A DNA stretch of 60,768 nucleotides, taken from the NCBI GenBank assembly GCA_014860355.1, contig JACZJV010000127.1, positions 1 through 60,768 on the forward strand, written 5' to 3'. How positions within the stretch are numbered: position 1 is the stretch's first letter; every line of letters begins with the position of its first letter. The translations under genes were made by a program, and so were the position numbers. The notes under the pieces were generated by a model. It saw only the letters and a program-made list of their open reading frames with translations. It made no database searches and was not told the DNA's origin. Source of the stretch: Burkholderiales bacterium. GTDB taxonomy: Bacteria; Pseudomonadota; Gammaproteobacteria; Burkholderiales; SG8-39. This document shows positions 18,774-26,747 of this stretch, piece by piece.

Positions 18774-18884
18774 CACGGCGTAGCTCAGCAGGACAGAGCA
18801 TCCTTGCTTTCTTCATGCAACCCGGACCTCGACCATCCGGTTGTATGGGCAGGAAGGTCGCAGGTTCGAGTCCTGCCGCCGTTT
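18774..18884 (+). ncRNA. tRNA-Arg(UCU)-like RNA with 34-nt hairpin insert, copy 2
   Basis: Second copy of the RNA at 18067. Acceptor, D-arm, variable loop and T-arm are the same with point changes. The insert (18814-18847) is again exactly 34 nt: CATGCAA ... TTGTATG, where A-to-G turns one A-U pair into a G-U pair; inside it CCGG pairs with CCGG. Before the insert the loop reads TTTCTT instead of TTTCTA. Retention of length and pairing while the inner bases differ argues for selection on the structure. Confidence 0.6.
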
Positions 18885-18898
18885 CCCCTTCTCACAAA

Positions 18899-19894
18899 TC
18901 AGAACGGCAGGTCGTCGTCCTGGGCTGGCCCCGTTTCCGGCAAGGCCCCCCGTGGGAGCGGCAGGTTCGTCACCACGAACAGATTCAGAATGTCGTCCCT
19001 GTCCATAAACATGACCTGGCTGCGCTTTGAGGCATCCAGCTTGTTACCGAGCCAATTCCGCGCGGCCTTTGTGATTTCGCCGCCGGCGACGATAAAAGCG
19101 TGATCGACCAGGACACGCTTGCCAATCTCGGGGTCGAAAATCTCGTGCCCGAGCATCATGGTCACTTGGTTATGAATCTCGCCAATATTCGCGTTGCTTT
19201 CTTTGCTCATGCCCGCAGCATCAAGCTTTCCCTTTTTCGCCTGAATTCCAAAATAAAGGACATGCTGTGTCGGCAGCGTGAACTTCATCCACAAGTCTTT
19301 ACCGTATTCGAGCGCCTTGTCCTTGTGTCCGGCGGCCGTAACGCGGTGGAAGCCAAGCTGCCGAAAAAGGGGCAGCAATACCTCCTGAATCAAGTCGTCT
19401 TCTGATGCACTATCAAGATAGGCAAGCAGTTGCTCGCGTTTTTTGATCTCCGCCGCCGAGAACGGCCGGTGCGGGTTCGCCGAAGCTGTCGCGATGGTGT
19501 TGGTCGCGATATGCCGCAGGTAGCATTGTTTGTCCGGCGCGTAGAACGCTTCAAATCCTTCTCGCGCGAGTTCGACGTTTAGGAGGGCCAGCGCACCAGG
19601 CCTTTCATTCCCCTCGTGTAACGCATCGCCTTGATCCATCAGCCCCCGGATTACGCGCGAGAACGTGTCAGGCGGCGTCTGCGCGTTGGGCTGAGGTTCC
19701 GTGAGGATCGCTTTAAGCGTGTCAGCGACCCAGGAGTTTCGCGTCGAGCCGTCATGCGCGTAATCGGTGTCGCAGTCCTGAAAAAACCGCGTCAGGTAGC
19801 TGCTGCTACGGTAAACAAAGAGGCTTTCCTCGGTCTTGAAATTACCGCAGATCATGTCTGCAATAGCCATGAGACTGCGTTGTTTGAATTCCAT
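18899..19894 (-). CDS. AbiJ-like protein with a C-terminal PD-(D/E)XK nuclease-like domain
   Basis: 331 residues. The N-terminal half (EFKQRSLMAIADMICGN ... LMDQGDALHEGNERPGALALLN) resembles the AbiJ N-terminal domain of abortive-infection proteins. The C-terminal half has a nuclease-like pattern: a helix SEDDLIQEVLLPLFRQLGF, then GHKDKALEYGKDLWMKF (E196, D200) and YFGIQAKKGK (QAK at 218-220). This predicts a phage-activated nuclease that damages DNA or RNA. The domain assignment is by pattern; the N-terminal family is the less certain part. First of a minus-strand set that continues to 22071. Confidence 0.6.
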   Translation of the reverse strand: MEFKQRSLMAIADMICGNFKTEESLFVYRSSSYLTRFFQDCDTDYAHDGSTRNSWVADTLKAILTEPQPNAQTPPDTFSRVIRGLMDQGDALHEGNERPGALALLNVELAREGFEAFYAPDKQCYLRHIATNTIATASANPHRPFSAAEIKKREQLLAYLDSASEDDLIQEVLLPLFRQLGFHRVTAAGHKDKALEYGKDLWMKFTLPTQHVLYFGIQAKKGKLDAAGMSKESNANIGEIHNQVTMMLGHEIFDPEIGKRVLVDHAFIVAGGEITKAARNWLGNKLDASKRSQVMFMDRDDILNLFVVTNLPLPRGALPETGPAQDDDLPF

Positions 19895-19921
19895 GGGGTG
19901 AAATTCGCGCTATTCCAAAAT

Positions 19922-20461
19922 CTAAGCGCGCCTCCCTAAATTGAATGGAAAAGTTTCCACAATTTGCGGAATGCGGGCCGCCACGCGCTGCCGGAGCGCC
20001 GCGTCAGCAATCATGGCCTGGACGAAAGTGCCTACGGCGCCCGCAAAGTCATGAACCAGCGAATTGATCCCGATGACAGCCAGCCTTTCGTTGATTTCCG
20101 GGTTGTAGGCATGCTGCCCGCCATCGTGGTATCCGAATCTTTTCACGTCTGGATTTTGCTGGTGGTAATCCGCCTCGATCGAATAGGTGTGCACCATGGC
20201 GCACCGTGCGCCATATACGTCGCGGCCGTCGTACTGATAGGTACTCTCTGGAGCAGCCCGCAAGTATTGATCGACCCACGCAATGAAATCCTGGCGGCTT
20301 TGCCTCGCCTGCCCGGCCGGCATTGAGAGAAACGCCATTACGTCGATGCCTATGTAAACCATGATGGCGGTTGCCGTTGTTGCCCCCGCATCCTGGCATT
20401 TTCTAATTTCTTCGAGGATGCCCATCACGCTACTGAGTGGATTAGCAGGCGTGGCGTTCAT
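19922..20461 (-). CDS. HEPN-like domain protein (candidate RNase)
   Basis: 179 residues. Contains GARCAMVHTYS at residues 85-94, where R86-x4-H91 fits the HEPN RNase motif (R-x4-6-H) within a helical protein. HEPN proteins are frequent ribonuclease effectors in abortive-infection and toxin-antitoxin systems. ATG at 20461 is chosen because AGGGAGGGAGC is 1-8 bp upstream; a GTG at 20515 would be longer. It starts 113 bp after the SIR2-like gene and ends 27 bp before the AbiJ-like gene. A palindromic repeat (copy A) lies in its leader. Confidence 0.5.
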   Translation of the reverse strand: MNATPANPLSSVMGILEEIRKCQDAGATTATAIMVYIGIDVMAFLSMPAGQARQSRQDFIAWVDQYLRAAPESTYQYDGRDVYGARCAMVHTYSIEADYHQQNPDVKRFGYHDGGQHAYNPEINERLAVIGINSLVHDFAGAVGTFVQAMIADAALRQRVAARIPQIVETFPFNLGRRA

Positions 20462-20521
20462 GCTCCCTCCCTGAATTTCATCCGCACATTCCCAAGTTCT
20501 GCCGGTGCTTCCCATTCAAAG

Positions 20522-20570
20522 GCGAAGGGCAAAATACACTTTGCGCCGTTCTGCCCTTCTGCACACTAAC
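20522..20570 (-). repeat. Dispersed palindromic repeat, copy A (partial)
   Basis: GAAGGGC ... GCCCTTC arms (20524-20530 and 20553-20559) and the conserved TGCACA-CTAAC tail, upstream of the HEPN-like gene. The GC-rich far end seen in copies B-E is missing. Confidence 0.55.
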
Positions 20571-20573
20571 AAT

Positions 20574-21449
20574 TTAATGAGGCTTCTTAACCCATTCGTC
20601 AAGCGTCAGGGGAAGAAACATCGGAGTCTTGCGGAAAAAGCTGTAATTTTGCGCAATTGTCTCGCACGGATTTACGACAACGATCTTGTAGGAATAGCAC
20701 CTATCGGCCGGAACGCGCTTTCCCTCGTGGAATGCCGGCATCCGCATACTGTCAGTGTTATACCAATCCGCGTAGTTGAAAAGTGACTTCGCTTCCAGGT
20801 CCGATGGGGGCATTGAGTAACCGATAAATACCAGCCTATCTATCTCGGCCTGATTACGAAGAATGCCGAAAGCCTTCTTCCATCTTGGCGCCATAGGCAC
20901 CTTTGTTGTTCTGTACGCAAATTTTGTATATGTCGGCCACGCCAACGTTCTTTCGCCGATTGCTCCATGCAAATGAATGACTCGCTCGCCTACCGTGAGC
21001 GCCAGTCTTTCCGCCGCAGCCTCCAAAAGCAAGTCGTAGTTGAACGTCAGAATGAAGTCGTGCTTCCAATCCACCCGGCGCATGAAATCCAGAATTGTCT
21101 TGCCTTCGATATCCCAATTTATGCCGCTGACGCAAGACTTAAGGTAGGTGCGCAGCGCGGTTCGAATCTCTTTCTCCTCTTCTCGAAAGACATTCTTTCC
21201 AGGTCCTAAATATTCGGCCGAGAATTTCAGAGAGGACAGAGTGGACATGAACAGTTCAAAGCTGACCTCTTGCTGCTTAAAAAAGTTTTGCTCCCGCAAA
21301 TGGTCAATCGTTGTCCGTGGCTCTCGTCCTATGTCCTTTGGTTGTGGCGTACGCAGGAGCAGAGGATTTAAGGAATCCAACATCTCCATGTCGGTCGCAA
21401 TGCCGCACGTCTTGGAAAAGCCAGCGCCAAGGACATAAATCGTACCCAT
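20574..21449 (-). CDS. SIR2-like domain protein (candidate NADase)
   Basis: 291 residues. Motifs of SIR2-like defence proteins: VLGAGFSKTCGI at residues 6-17 (NAD-binding loop), ILTFNYDLLLEAA in the centre (N-x-D), VIHLHGAIGE with the catalytic-type histidine, and RLVFIGYSMPPSDLEA near the C-terminus. Such proteins deplete NAD+ when a phage is sensed. Here it is not fused to another domain. The gene upstream on the same strand encodes a membrane-anchored protein and the one downstream a HEPN-like protein, suggesting a multi-gene unit. Confidence 0.8.
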   Translation of the reverse strand: MGTIYVLGAGFSKTCGIATDMEMLDSLNPLLLRTPQPKDIGREPRTTIDHLREQNFFKQQEVSFELFMSTLSSLKFSAEYLGPGKNVFREEEKEIRTALRTYLKSCVSGINWDIEGKTILDFMRRVDWKHDFILTFNYDLLLEAAAERLALTVGERVIHLHGAIGERTLAWPTYTKFAYRTTKVPMAPRWKKAFGILRNQAEIDRLVFIGYSMPPSDLEAKSLFNYADWYNTDSMRMPAFHEGKRVPADRCYSYKIVVVNPCETIAQNYSFFRKTPMFLPLTLDEWVKKPH

Positions 21450-21600
21450 GCCTAGTCCCTTTGGTCCTCATTGGAGTATTGCCAGAGCGCCATGTCCAGA
21501 TCCCGCACCGTGAGGCGATGCCTGGCAGCCACGGCGCGGTGAGCGAAGAAGGGCGCGAAAAAATCTATCCATTTATCCATCCTAGCGAATCCCTATCTAT

Positions 21601-22071
21601 CTATGCCCACCTTAGCCATGCTGCCAGACCGGCGACAATCAGGCCGCCGATCACCGCGATGACCCACTGATGGTTCACTATTTTAATTATGATGCTAGAG
21701 CCTTCGCCAGGCGGCGAAGTGATGAACTGCGGTGTCACATCGGTTCCCGCATCCACGATGTCTTCGGCGTCGTAACCATGACCGGTACTCATGAGAATGA
21801 CCGATGAATTACGGTTGAACTCTTCGATGTCCTTCCAGCTCTTGGCCTGTATATCCTTTAATTCCTCAGCGCTGCCGCGCTCAGTTTCCATGATCTGGGT
21901 CCATGCGATGTTCCCAGTCTCAATGACCTCCGAGCCGGACAACGTGCTCCGCCCGGCCCGGTAAGGCTTCAGAAACTTCGACTCCAGATCCTTCCTTGAT
22001 AGGTCCGAGAAAATGCAACGGACTGTATCCGGTGCAGGCTTGAATTTGACCAGGACATGAAAGTAGGTCAT
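21601..22071 (-). CDS. Hypothetical tail-anchored membrane protein next to SIR2
   Basis: 156 residues, family not recognised. The soluble N-terminal domain (MTYFHVLVKF ... SKFLKPYRAG) is followed by a Ser/Gly-rich linker and one C-terminal membrane helix (VIAVIGGLIVAGLAAWLRW). It would sit in the inner membrane with the soluble part in the cytosol. Its position upstream of the SIR2-like gene suggests a sensor or anchor role, but that is inference from context. ATG preceded by GGGAGGAGCG. Confidence 0.6.
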   Translation of the reverse strand: MTYFHVLVKFKPAPDTVRCIFSDLSRKDLESKFLKPYRAGRSTLSGSEVIETGNIAWTQIMETERGSAEELKDIQAKSWKDIEEFNRNSSVILMSTGHGYDAEDIVDAGTDVTPQFITSPPGEGSSIIIKIVNHQWVIAVIGGLIVAGLAAWLRWA

Positions 22072-22158
22072 ACGCTCCTCCCGTTGCTACCAAATATTGG
22101 CCTGCGGCGTGCCCGTCTAAATGTTGAACATGGCGCGGCTTGCGCCGCCCGCCACAAA

Positions 22159-22617
22159 TCAAGACTGGCTACGTTTCTTCACCGAATATCCGGCGTGCTC
22201 AAGGACTTTGACGCACAGCGCGACGAATGCTTCATGCGACAAGTCGTTTTTTGCGTCGTTCGTTCGCCAACCGCATATGCGGAAGCTCGCTTCGGTTGCG
22301 CCAGCGCTTACATGATCCACCGTGGGAAGCAGTGCGAACGTAGATTTGTAGGCGTGCTTGCCCGCCTTGGAATCCTCATTCTTGTAGGTGCTGATTAATT
22401 TCCAGTCAAGCTCTTCGCCGGTATACGCATCACGGCCGCCGGAGACAACGACGGCGGCGTGTATCGCCTCTTTGTATAGCGCCTGCGTGACCTGGGATTG
22501 CCCGCGTTCCCGGTCTCGCTTCACATGCGCCGCGGCTTTGCGCCCGAGCCAGCGCTCATACGCCTCAGGCAGAACCAAAGTGTTCAAAAACGCAGGCATC
22601 GTGTGCTTGCGAGGCAT
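22159..22617 (-). CDS. HNH-type nuclease-like protein
   Basis: 152 residues. No cysteines of the usual zinc knuckle, but a DAYTGEELDW strand and LLPTVDHVSAG with D-H followed by CGWRTNDAKNDLS (N, K, N-D) fit an HNH/betabetaalpha-metal fold; FVALCVKVLEHAGYS closes it. Predicted DNA nuclease. The gene has its own upstream palindromic repeat (copy B), 24 bp before the ATG, so it appears to be a separately regulated cassette. No immunity gene is seen. Confidence 0.55.
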   Translation of the reverse strand: MPRKHTMPAFLNTLVLPEAYERWLGRKAAAHVKRDRERGQSQVTQALYKEAIHAAVVVSGGRDAYTGEELDWKLISTYKNEDSKAGKHAYKSTFALLPTVDHVSAGATEASFRICGWRTNDAKNDLSHEAFVALCVKVLEHAGYSVKKRSQS

Positions 22618-22640
22618 AGCGAGTCCTTATTTCCTGCCTA

Positions 22641-22735
22641 TGGCGAAAGGCGGAAGGCGCAAAGCGCCTTCCGCCTTTCAGTTACGCTCCTAACGATCAG
22701 AACAACATGACACCACGCGCGCCTTTTTGCAAGGT
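22641..22735 (-). repeat. Dispersed palindromic repeat, copy B
   Basis: Contains a perfect 16-bp stem (22645-22660 and 22664-22679, loop AAA; arm starts GAAAGGCGGAAGGCGC), followed by CTCCTAACG and the tail ATGACACCACGCGCGCCTTT-TTGCAAGG. It fills the gap between two minus-strand genes. Confidence 0.75.
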
Positions 22736-22747
22736 TTTGCGGTGCTT

Positions 22748-23176
22748 CTAGATGGCAACAGGGTGCAGGGCGGTTTCAATCTTGTCCCAACGCTCGCGGA
22801 ACTGATCGCTCCCGTTCCGCAGGGTCGAGAGATCAATGATCGCTCTGGTTTTATATTCTTTGACCTTCTCCCTTGCCTCGTCGGAAGTGCATAGATAGAA
22901 ATCGGGCGGCGTCCCCGGATCATTGAGGCAGACAAAGATATACACAATGTTTGTGATTACGTCCTTCTTGCTCTTCATCGGCCATCCAACGCTTTTCTTA
23001 TTCCGAATGGCCTTGACCTGTACGTTCACCTGGCGCGTGCCGCGCTCGGCGTAAAGGTCGATAGCCTTGGCGTTGCCAAGGGTGATGGCCACGGAAAAGC
23101 CGCGCTTGTACAGCTCTGCGGCCACGAAATATTCGCCGGCCAGGTGTGTGCAATTACGATCCGGAGCGTCCGCCAT
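22748..23176 (-). CDS. PD-(D/E)XK nuclease-like protein (Holliday-junction-resolvase-like fold)
   Basis: 142 residues. The N-terminal half reads AGEYFVAAELYKRGFSVAITLG, then AIDLYAERG and VNVQVKAIRN: an E in the first helix, then D ... Q-x-K, the PD-(D/E)XK core. This pattern is common in small restriction-like or resolvase-like proteins of mobile elements. The C-terminal half is not recognised. ATG 23176 follows CAAGGAAGG. The leader contains palindromic repeat copy C. Confidence 0.65.
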   Translation of the reverse strand: MADAPDRNCTHLAGEYFVAAELYKRGFSVAITLGNAKAIDLYAERGTRQVNVQVKAIRNKKSVGWPMKSKKDVITNIVYIFVCLNDPGTPPDFYLCTSDEAREKVKEYKTRAIIDLSTLRNGSDQFRERWDKIETALHPVAI

Positions 23177-23197
23177 GAAGTGCCTTCCTTGAATATA

Positions 23198-23293
23198 GCG
23201 AAGGGCGGAAAACGCCTTGCGCGATTCCGCCCTTCTGTACATCCCTAACGCAGGTGAAACGAATGTGACACCCCGCGCCCCTTTTTGCAAGCG
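23198..23293 (-). repeat. Dispersed palindromic repeat, copy C
   Basis: Perfect 11-bp stem GAAGGGCGGAA / TTCCGCCCTTC (23200-23210, 23225-23235), then ACATCCCTAACGCAGGTGA, then a spacer and GTGACACCCCGCGCCCCTTT-TTGCAAG. Nearly identical to copy E at 58457 over 95 bp although the inner loop differs. Confidence 0.8.
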
Positions 23294-23307
23294 CGACCTC
23301 AAGCAAG

Positions 23308-23384
23308 TGGTGTTGTGACGGGATTCGAACCCGCATATGCACGGCTTGGCAAGCCGCCGCCTTTACCGATTTGGCTACACACCT
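23308..23384 (-). tRNA. tRNA-Gly(GCC)-like gene
   Basis: On the minus strand: D-arm TAGCCAAATCGGTAAAGGC, anticodon arm CGGCTTGCCAAGCCG (anticodon GCC, Gly), short variable loop, T-arm GCGGGTTCGAATCCCGT, terminal CCA. The acceptor stem is imperfect (5 of 7 pairs). It lies between accessory genes inside the element, like tRNAs of large phages. Function in translation is possible but uncertain. Confidence 0.75.
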
Positions 23385-23847
23385 GAGTATTTATCAACGG
23401 GCACAAAAAATTCACGAATTCCCGCACCCTCATGGCGAACCCGGCCGCATCGCCGCCGGGCCGGGCGCTATGCGCGTGCGCGCACCGGGCCTGTAGTCCC
23501 GGCCATCCGGTAACGCTCCCTTTCGCAACAGCCAGGCCTGAGGCGGACCGTTCACGCCGCGCAAGCGCTGGCGCTGCGGGTCACGGACCGCCTGCTACAA
23601 GGCGACAAGTGTTACAGGCAAGACCACTCTTCCAATAAAGCACTACGGGGCGCCGCCCCCGCGTCGCGCAAGGGTAGAGCTTTCGCCTGCGGACCGGGTG
23701 TCCCCGACCTTCCGCATTGCATTTGTGCAGGCCGGGTGATCCCCCTCCCGGTCCTCCGCCCTTGCGCTTTGCTACCCCCGATCTCGCCGATGGGCATCGG
23801 TGCATGTGCATGAGCACAGCACCGAAACCTTAAAGGAGATCAGAACC
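23385..23847. other. GC-rich gap before ardC copy 1
   Basis: No gene supported. Two short ATG frames here lack ribosome binding sites and family resemblance. The stretch is rich in CGC/GCG and contains a CCTCCCGG...CCGGGAGG-free promoter region; the only clear signal is the AAAGGAGAT site at its end serving ardC. Confidence 0.4.
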
Positions 23848-24780
23848 ATGAAAGCCAGCAACAACAACACCCGCCCCGGCGCGAACAGCGCCAACCGTCA
23901 AGACGTTTATACCCGCGTTACTCAATCCATCATCGCCGATCTTGAAAACGGCATCCGCCCGTGGCTCAAACCGTGGAACGCCGAGCACGCGAGCGCCCGC
24001 ATTACCTTGCCGCTGCGGCACAACGGCACGCCGTACCGTGGCGTCAATGTCCTCTTGCTCTGGGGCGAAGCTATCGAGAAGGGTTACGCCTCCTCAATCT
24101 GGATGACCTACAAGCAGGCCGCCGAACTTAAAGCACAGGTCAGGAAAGGCGAGCATGGCTCCCTTGTCGTCTATGCCGACAAATTCACCAAGACAGGAAC
24201 GAACGAGCAAGGCGAAGAGGAAACGCAGGAAATCCCGTTCATGAAGGGTTACAGCGTGTTTAACGTGGAGCAGATTGAAGGATTGCCCGCTCACTACTAC
24301 ACGAAGCCCGCGCCCAAAGGCGAACCCCTGCAGCTTATCGCGGAGGCGGAAAACTTCTTTGCAACCACCGGCGCAACCTTCCGCCATGGCGGAAACCGAG
24401 CCTATTACGCTCCCGGCCCCGACCTGATCCAGCTTCCCCCGCCCGAGGCTTTCAAGGACGCGGAAAGCTACGCCGCCACCAAGGCGCACGAGCTGACCCA
24501 CTGGACAGCGCACCCCCGGCGCTGCGATCGTGTTCTAGGCAAGCGTTTCGGCGATCATGCCTACGCCGCCGAGGAATTGATTGCCGAGCTGGGAGCCGCC
24601 TTCCTTTGCGCCGATCTGGGAATCACGCCCGAACCCCGCGACGATCACGCCGCCTATCTGGGCAACTGGCTGAAAGTCCTGCGCGAGGACAAACGCGCGA
24701 TCTTCACCGCCGCAGCACAGGCGCAGCGCGCCCTTGATTACCTGCACACCTTGCAGAAGGAGGAGGCTATCGCCGCATAA
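23848..24780 (+). CDS. ardC: ArdC-family antirestriction protein, copy 1
   Basis: 310 residues. N-terminal single-stranded-DNA-binding domain (DVYTRVTQSIIADLENG ... GTPYRGVNVLLLW) and C-terminal zincin-like metallopeptidase domain with AHELTHW (H-E-x-x-H at about residues 214-218) and EELIAELGAAFLC further on. ArdC proteins enter or act in the new host to protect incoming single-stranded DNA from restriction during conjugation. AAAGGAGAT lies 8-10 bp before the ATG. A terminator follows at 24872. Paralogous to the gene at 28443. Confidence 0.9.
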   Translation: MKASNNNTRPGANSANRQDVYTRVTQSIIADLENGIRPWLKPWNAEHASARITLPLRHNGTPYRGVNVLLLWGEAIEKGYASSIWMTYKQAAELKAQVRKGEHGSLVVYADKFTKTGTNEQGEEETQEIPFMKGYSVFNVEQIEGLPAHYYTKPAPKGEPLQLIAEAENFFATTGATFRHGGNRAYYAPGPDLIQLPPPEAFKDAESYAATKAHELTHWTAHPRRCDRVLGKRFGDHAYAAEELIAELGAAFLCADLGITPEPRDDHAAYLGNWLKVLREDKRAIFTAAAQAQRALDYLHTLQKEEAIAA

Positions 24781-24871
24781 GCGCGAGCACCAAGGGGAGC
24801 GCCGGCATCACGCTGCGCACGCGCTGGCGCTGCGGGTCGCCGGTACTTCCCGGCTTTCCCCGCCCCAAAAA

Positions 24872-24904
24872 ACGCGAGGGGGCCTTCGCGGCCCCCTCTT
24901 GTTC
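24872..24904 (+). terminator. Terminator after ardC copy 1
   Basis: GAGGGGGCC / GGCCCCCTC stem with TTCGC loop, followed by TTGTT. It separates ardC from the convergent antiporter gene. Confidence 0.75.
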
Positions 24905-25004
24905 CCGTATCGGGACAATTCACCCCCGCTAAAGAGCAAAGCACAGCGCGCCTGACGCGCGCTCTTCACCGCCGCCCATGCCCAACGCAGGACGCAAATC
25001 GCCC

Positions 25005-26747
25005 TCACGCGCCGCCGGAACGCCCTGCATTCCCTTGCACCGGCGTTGCCGATGGCGGGGCGAAGCGCTGCAACACATGGTTCATCATGCCCTTGGCCAG
25101 CTCCTCCTCGCCAAAGAACACCGTGCCGACTTGGTCTTTGCGCAAGAGCAGCGATTCGTCCTCGCTGTGGGTGCGCAGCACGATTTCAATGTCCGGATTG
25201 AGCGTACGCGCGGTATCGGCCATCTGGCGCACGCCGACCGGGTCCGGGGTCGCGATGACCAGCATTGCCGCATCCGCAATGTGCGCCTGGATCAGCGCCG
25301 CCGGATCGGCTGCATTTCCCGACACGGCGGCGATGCCCTGCTTGCGCAGATCCTCCACCTGTTCGCGGTTCTGTTCCACGACGACGAACGGGATGCCACG
25401 CTCGCGCAAGGCTTCGGCGATACGCCGTCCGACCCGACCGTAGCCCACCAGCACCACCTGTCCTTCGAGGTACTTGCGCTCCGTAGTCATCGGCAGTTCG
25501 GCGAAAGGGTCCTGGCGGCGCTCGAGAAGACGCGCCACTTCCGAGCGTCGCAGCACCCAGCTTCTGATCGGCGCGACGGCGGCGAATACGAGGGGGTTGA
25601 GAGCGATGGAAATCAGCGCGCCGGCGAGAATCAGGCTCAGCCCCTCGGGCGGCAGCAGACCGAGCGACAGCCCGAGCCCGGCCAGGATGAAGGAAAACTC
25701 GCCGATCTGGGCCAGGCTGGCCGCCACCGTCAGCGCGGTATTGAGCGGATAGCGAAAGGCAAGCACCAGCACCATCGCCGCAGCCGACTTGCCGACTATG
25801 ATGATGGCGACCACGCCCAGCACACGCATCGGTTCTTCCATCAGGACGCCTGGGTCGAACAGCATGCCCACGGCGACAAAGAAGAGCACCGCGAACGCAT
25901 CGCGCAGCGGCAGCGATTCCTCGGCGGCACGATGGCTGAATTCCGACTCCCGCATCACCATGCCCGCAAAGAAGGCCCCGAGCGCAAAGGATACGCCAAA
26001 CAGCTTGGCCGCCCCGTAGGCAACGCCGATCGCCGCCGTGACGACCGACAGCGTGAACAGTTCCCGCGAACCGGTGCGCGCGACCTGCGACAACAGCCAC
26101 GGCAGCACGCGGCGGCCGGCGATCAGCATCAGAGCGATGAATGCCGAGACCTGAAGCAGCGTCTGCCCGATAGTCCGCCATAGCGGGGCGGCGCCCTCGA
26201 CGGGCGCGGTCGTCCCGCCGAGCACGCCCGCGAGCGAGGGCAACAGCACCAGAACCAGCACTGTTGCGAGATCTTCCACGATCAGCCAACCCACGGCGAT
26301 GCGTCCGTTCATCGTTTGGAGAACGCCTCTCGCCTCAAGCGCCTTGAGCAGCACCACCGTGCTGGCGCAGGACAAGGACAGTCCGAAAATCAATGCGGCG
26401 CCAAAGCTCCAGCCCCATAACCACGAGGCTATGCCCATGCCCAGCACCGTCGCCAAGCCCATCTGCACGATCGCGCCGGGCACGGCTATGCGCTTTACCG
26501 CGAGCAGTTCATCCAGGGAAAAATGCAGCCCGACGCCGAACATCAGCAACATGACGCCGATCTCCGACAACTGGGAGGCGATCCCCACATCGGCGACAAA
26601 CCCTGGTGTTGCCGGGCCGATCACGATGCCCGCGAGCAGATAGCCGACCAAGGCCGGAACCTTGAGCCGCTCGGCGGCGAAACCGAATATCAGGGCGAGG
26701 CCGAAGCCGGCGGCAATGGTGGTGATCAGGGATACGTTATGTTCCAT
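25005..26747 (-). CDS. CPA2-family cation:proton antiporter with RCK/TrkA-N domain (YbaL/KefB type)
   Basis: 580 residues: about 12 membrane helices in residues 1-400 (LVGYLLAGIVIGP, LSEIGVMLLMFGVGLHFS, LSCASTVVLLKAL typical of the family), then a cytosolic Rossmann domain starting GQVVLVGYGRVGRRIAEAL around residue 418 that binds nucleotide, ending in a segment of charged residues. Would exchange K+ or Na+ for H+ at the inner membrane. It is a cargo gene with no link to mobilization or defence; codon use and GC resemble the host core genes. ATG at 26747. Confidence 0.92.
   Translation of the reverse strand: MEHNVSLITTIAAGFGLALIFGFAAERLKVPALVGYLLAGIVIGPATPGFVADVGIASQLSEIGVMLLMFGVGLHFSLDELLAVKRIAVPGAIVQMGLATVLGMGIASWLWGWSFGAALIFGLSLSCASTVVLLKALEARGVLQTMNGRIAVGWLIVEDLATVLVLVLLPSLAGVLGGTTAPVEGAAPLWRTIGQTLLQVSAFIALMLIAGRRVLPWLLSQVARTGSRELFTLSVVTAAIGVAYGAAKLFGVSFALGAFFAGMVMRESEFSHRAAEESLPLRDAFAVLFFVAVGMLFDPGVLMEEPMRVLGVVAIIIVGKSAAAMVLVLAFRYPLNTALTVAASLAQIGEFSFILAGLGLSLGLLPPEGLSLILAGALISIALNPLVFAAVAPIRSWVLRRSEVARLLERRQDPFAELPMTTERKYLEGQVVLVGYGRVGRRIAEALRERGIPFVVVEQNREQVEDLRKQGIAAVSGNAADPAALIQAHIADAAMLVIATPDPVGVRQMADTARTLNPDIEIVLRTHSEDESLLLRKDQVGTVFFGEEELAKGMMNHVLQRFAPPSATPVQGNAGRSGGA

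Noticed and set aside
18067-18884. Group I intron in a tRNA-Arg gene
   Set aside because: The insert is only 34 nt; group I introns need about 200 nt and conserved P/Q/R/S elements.
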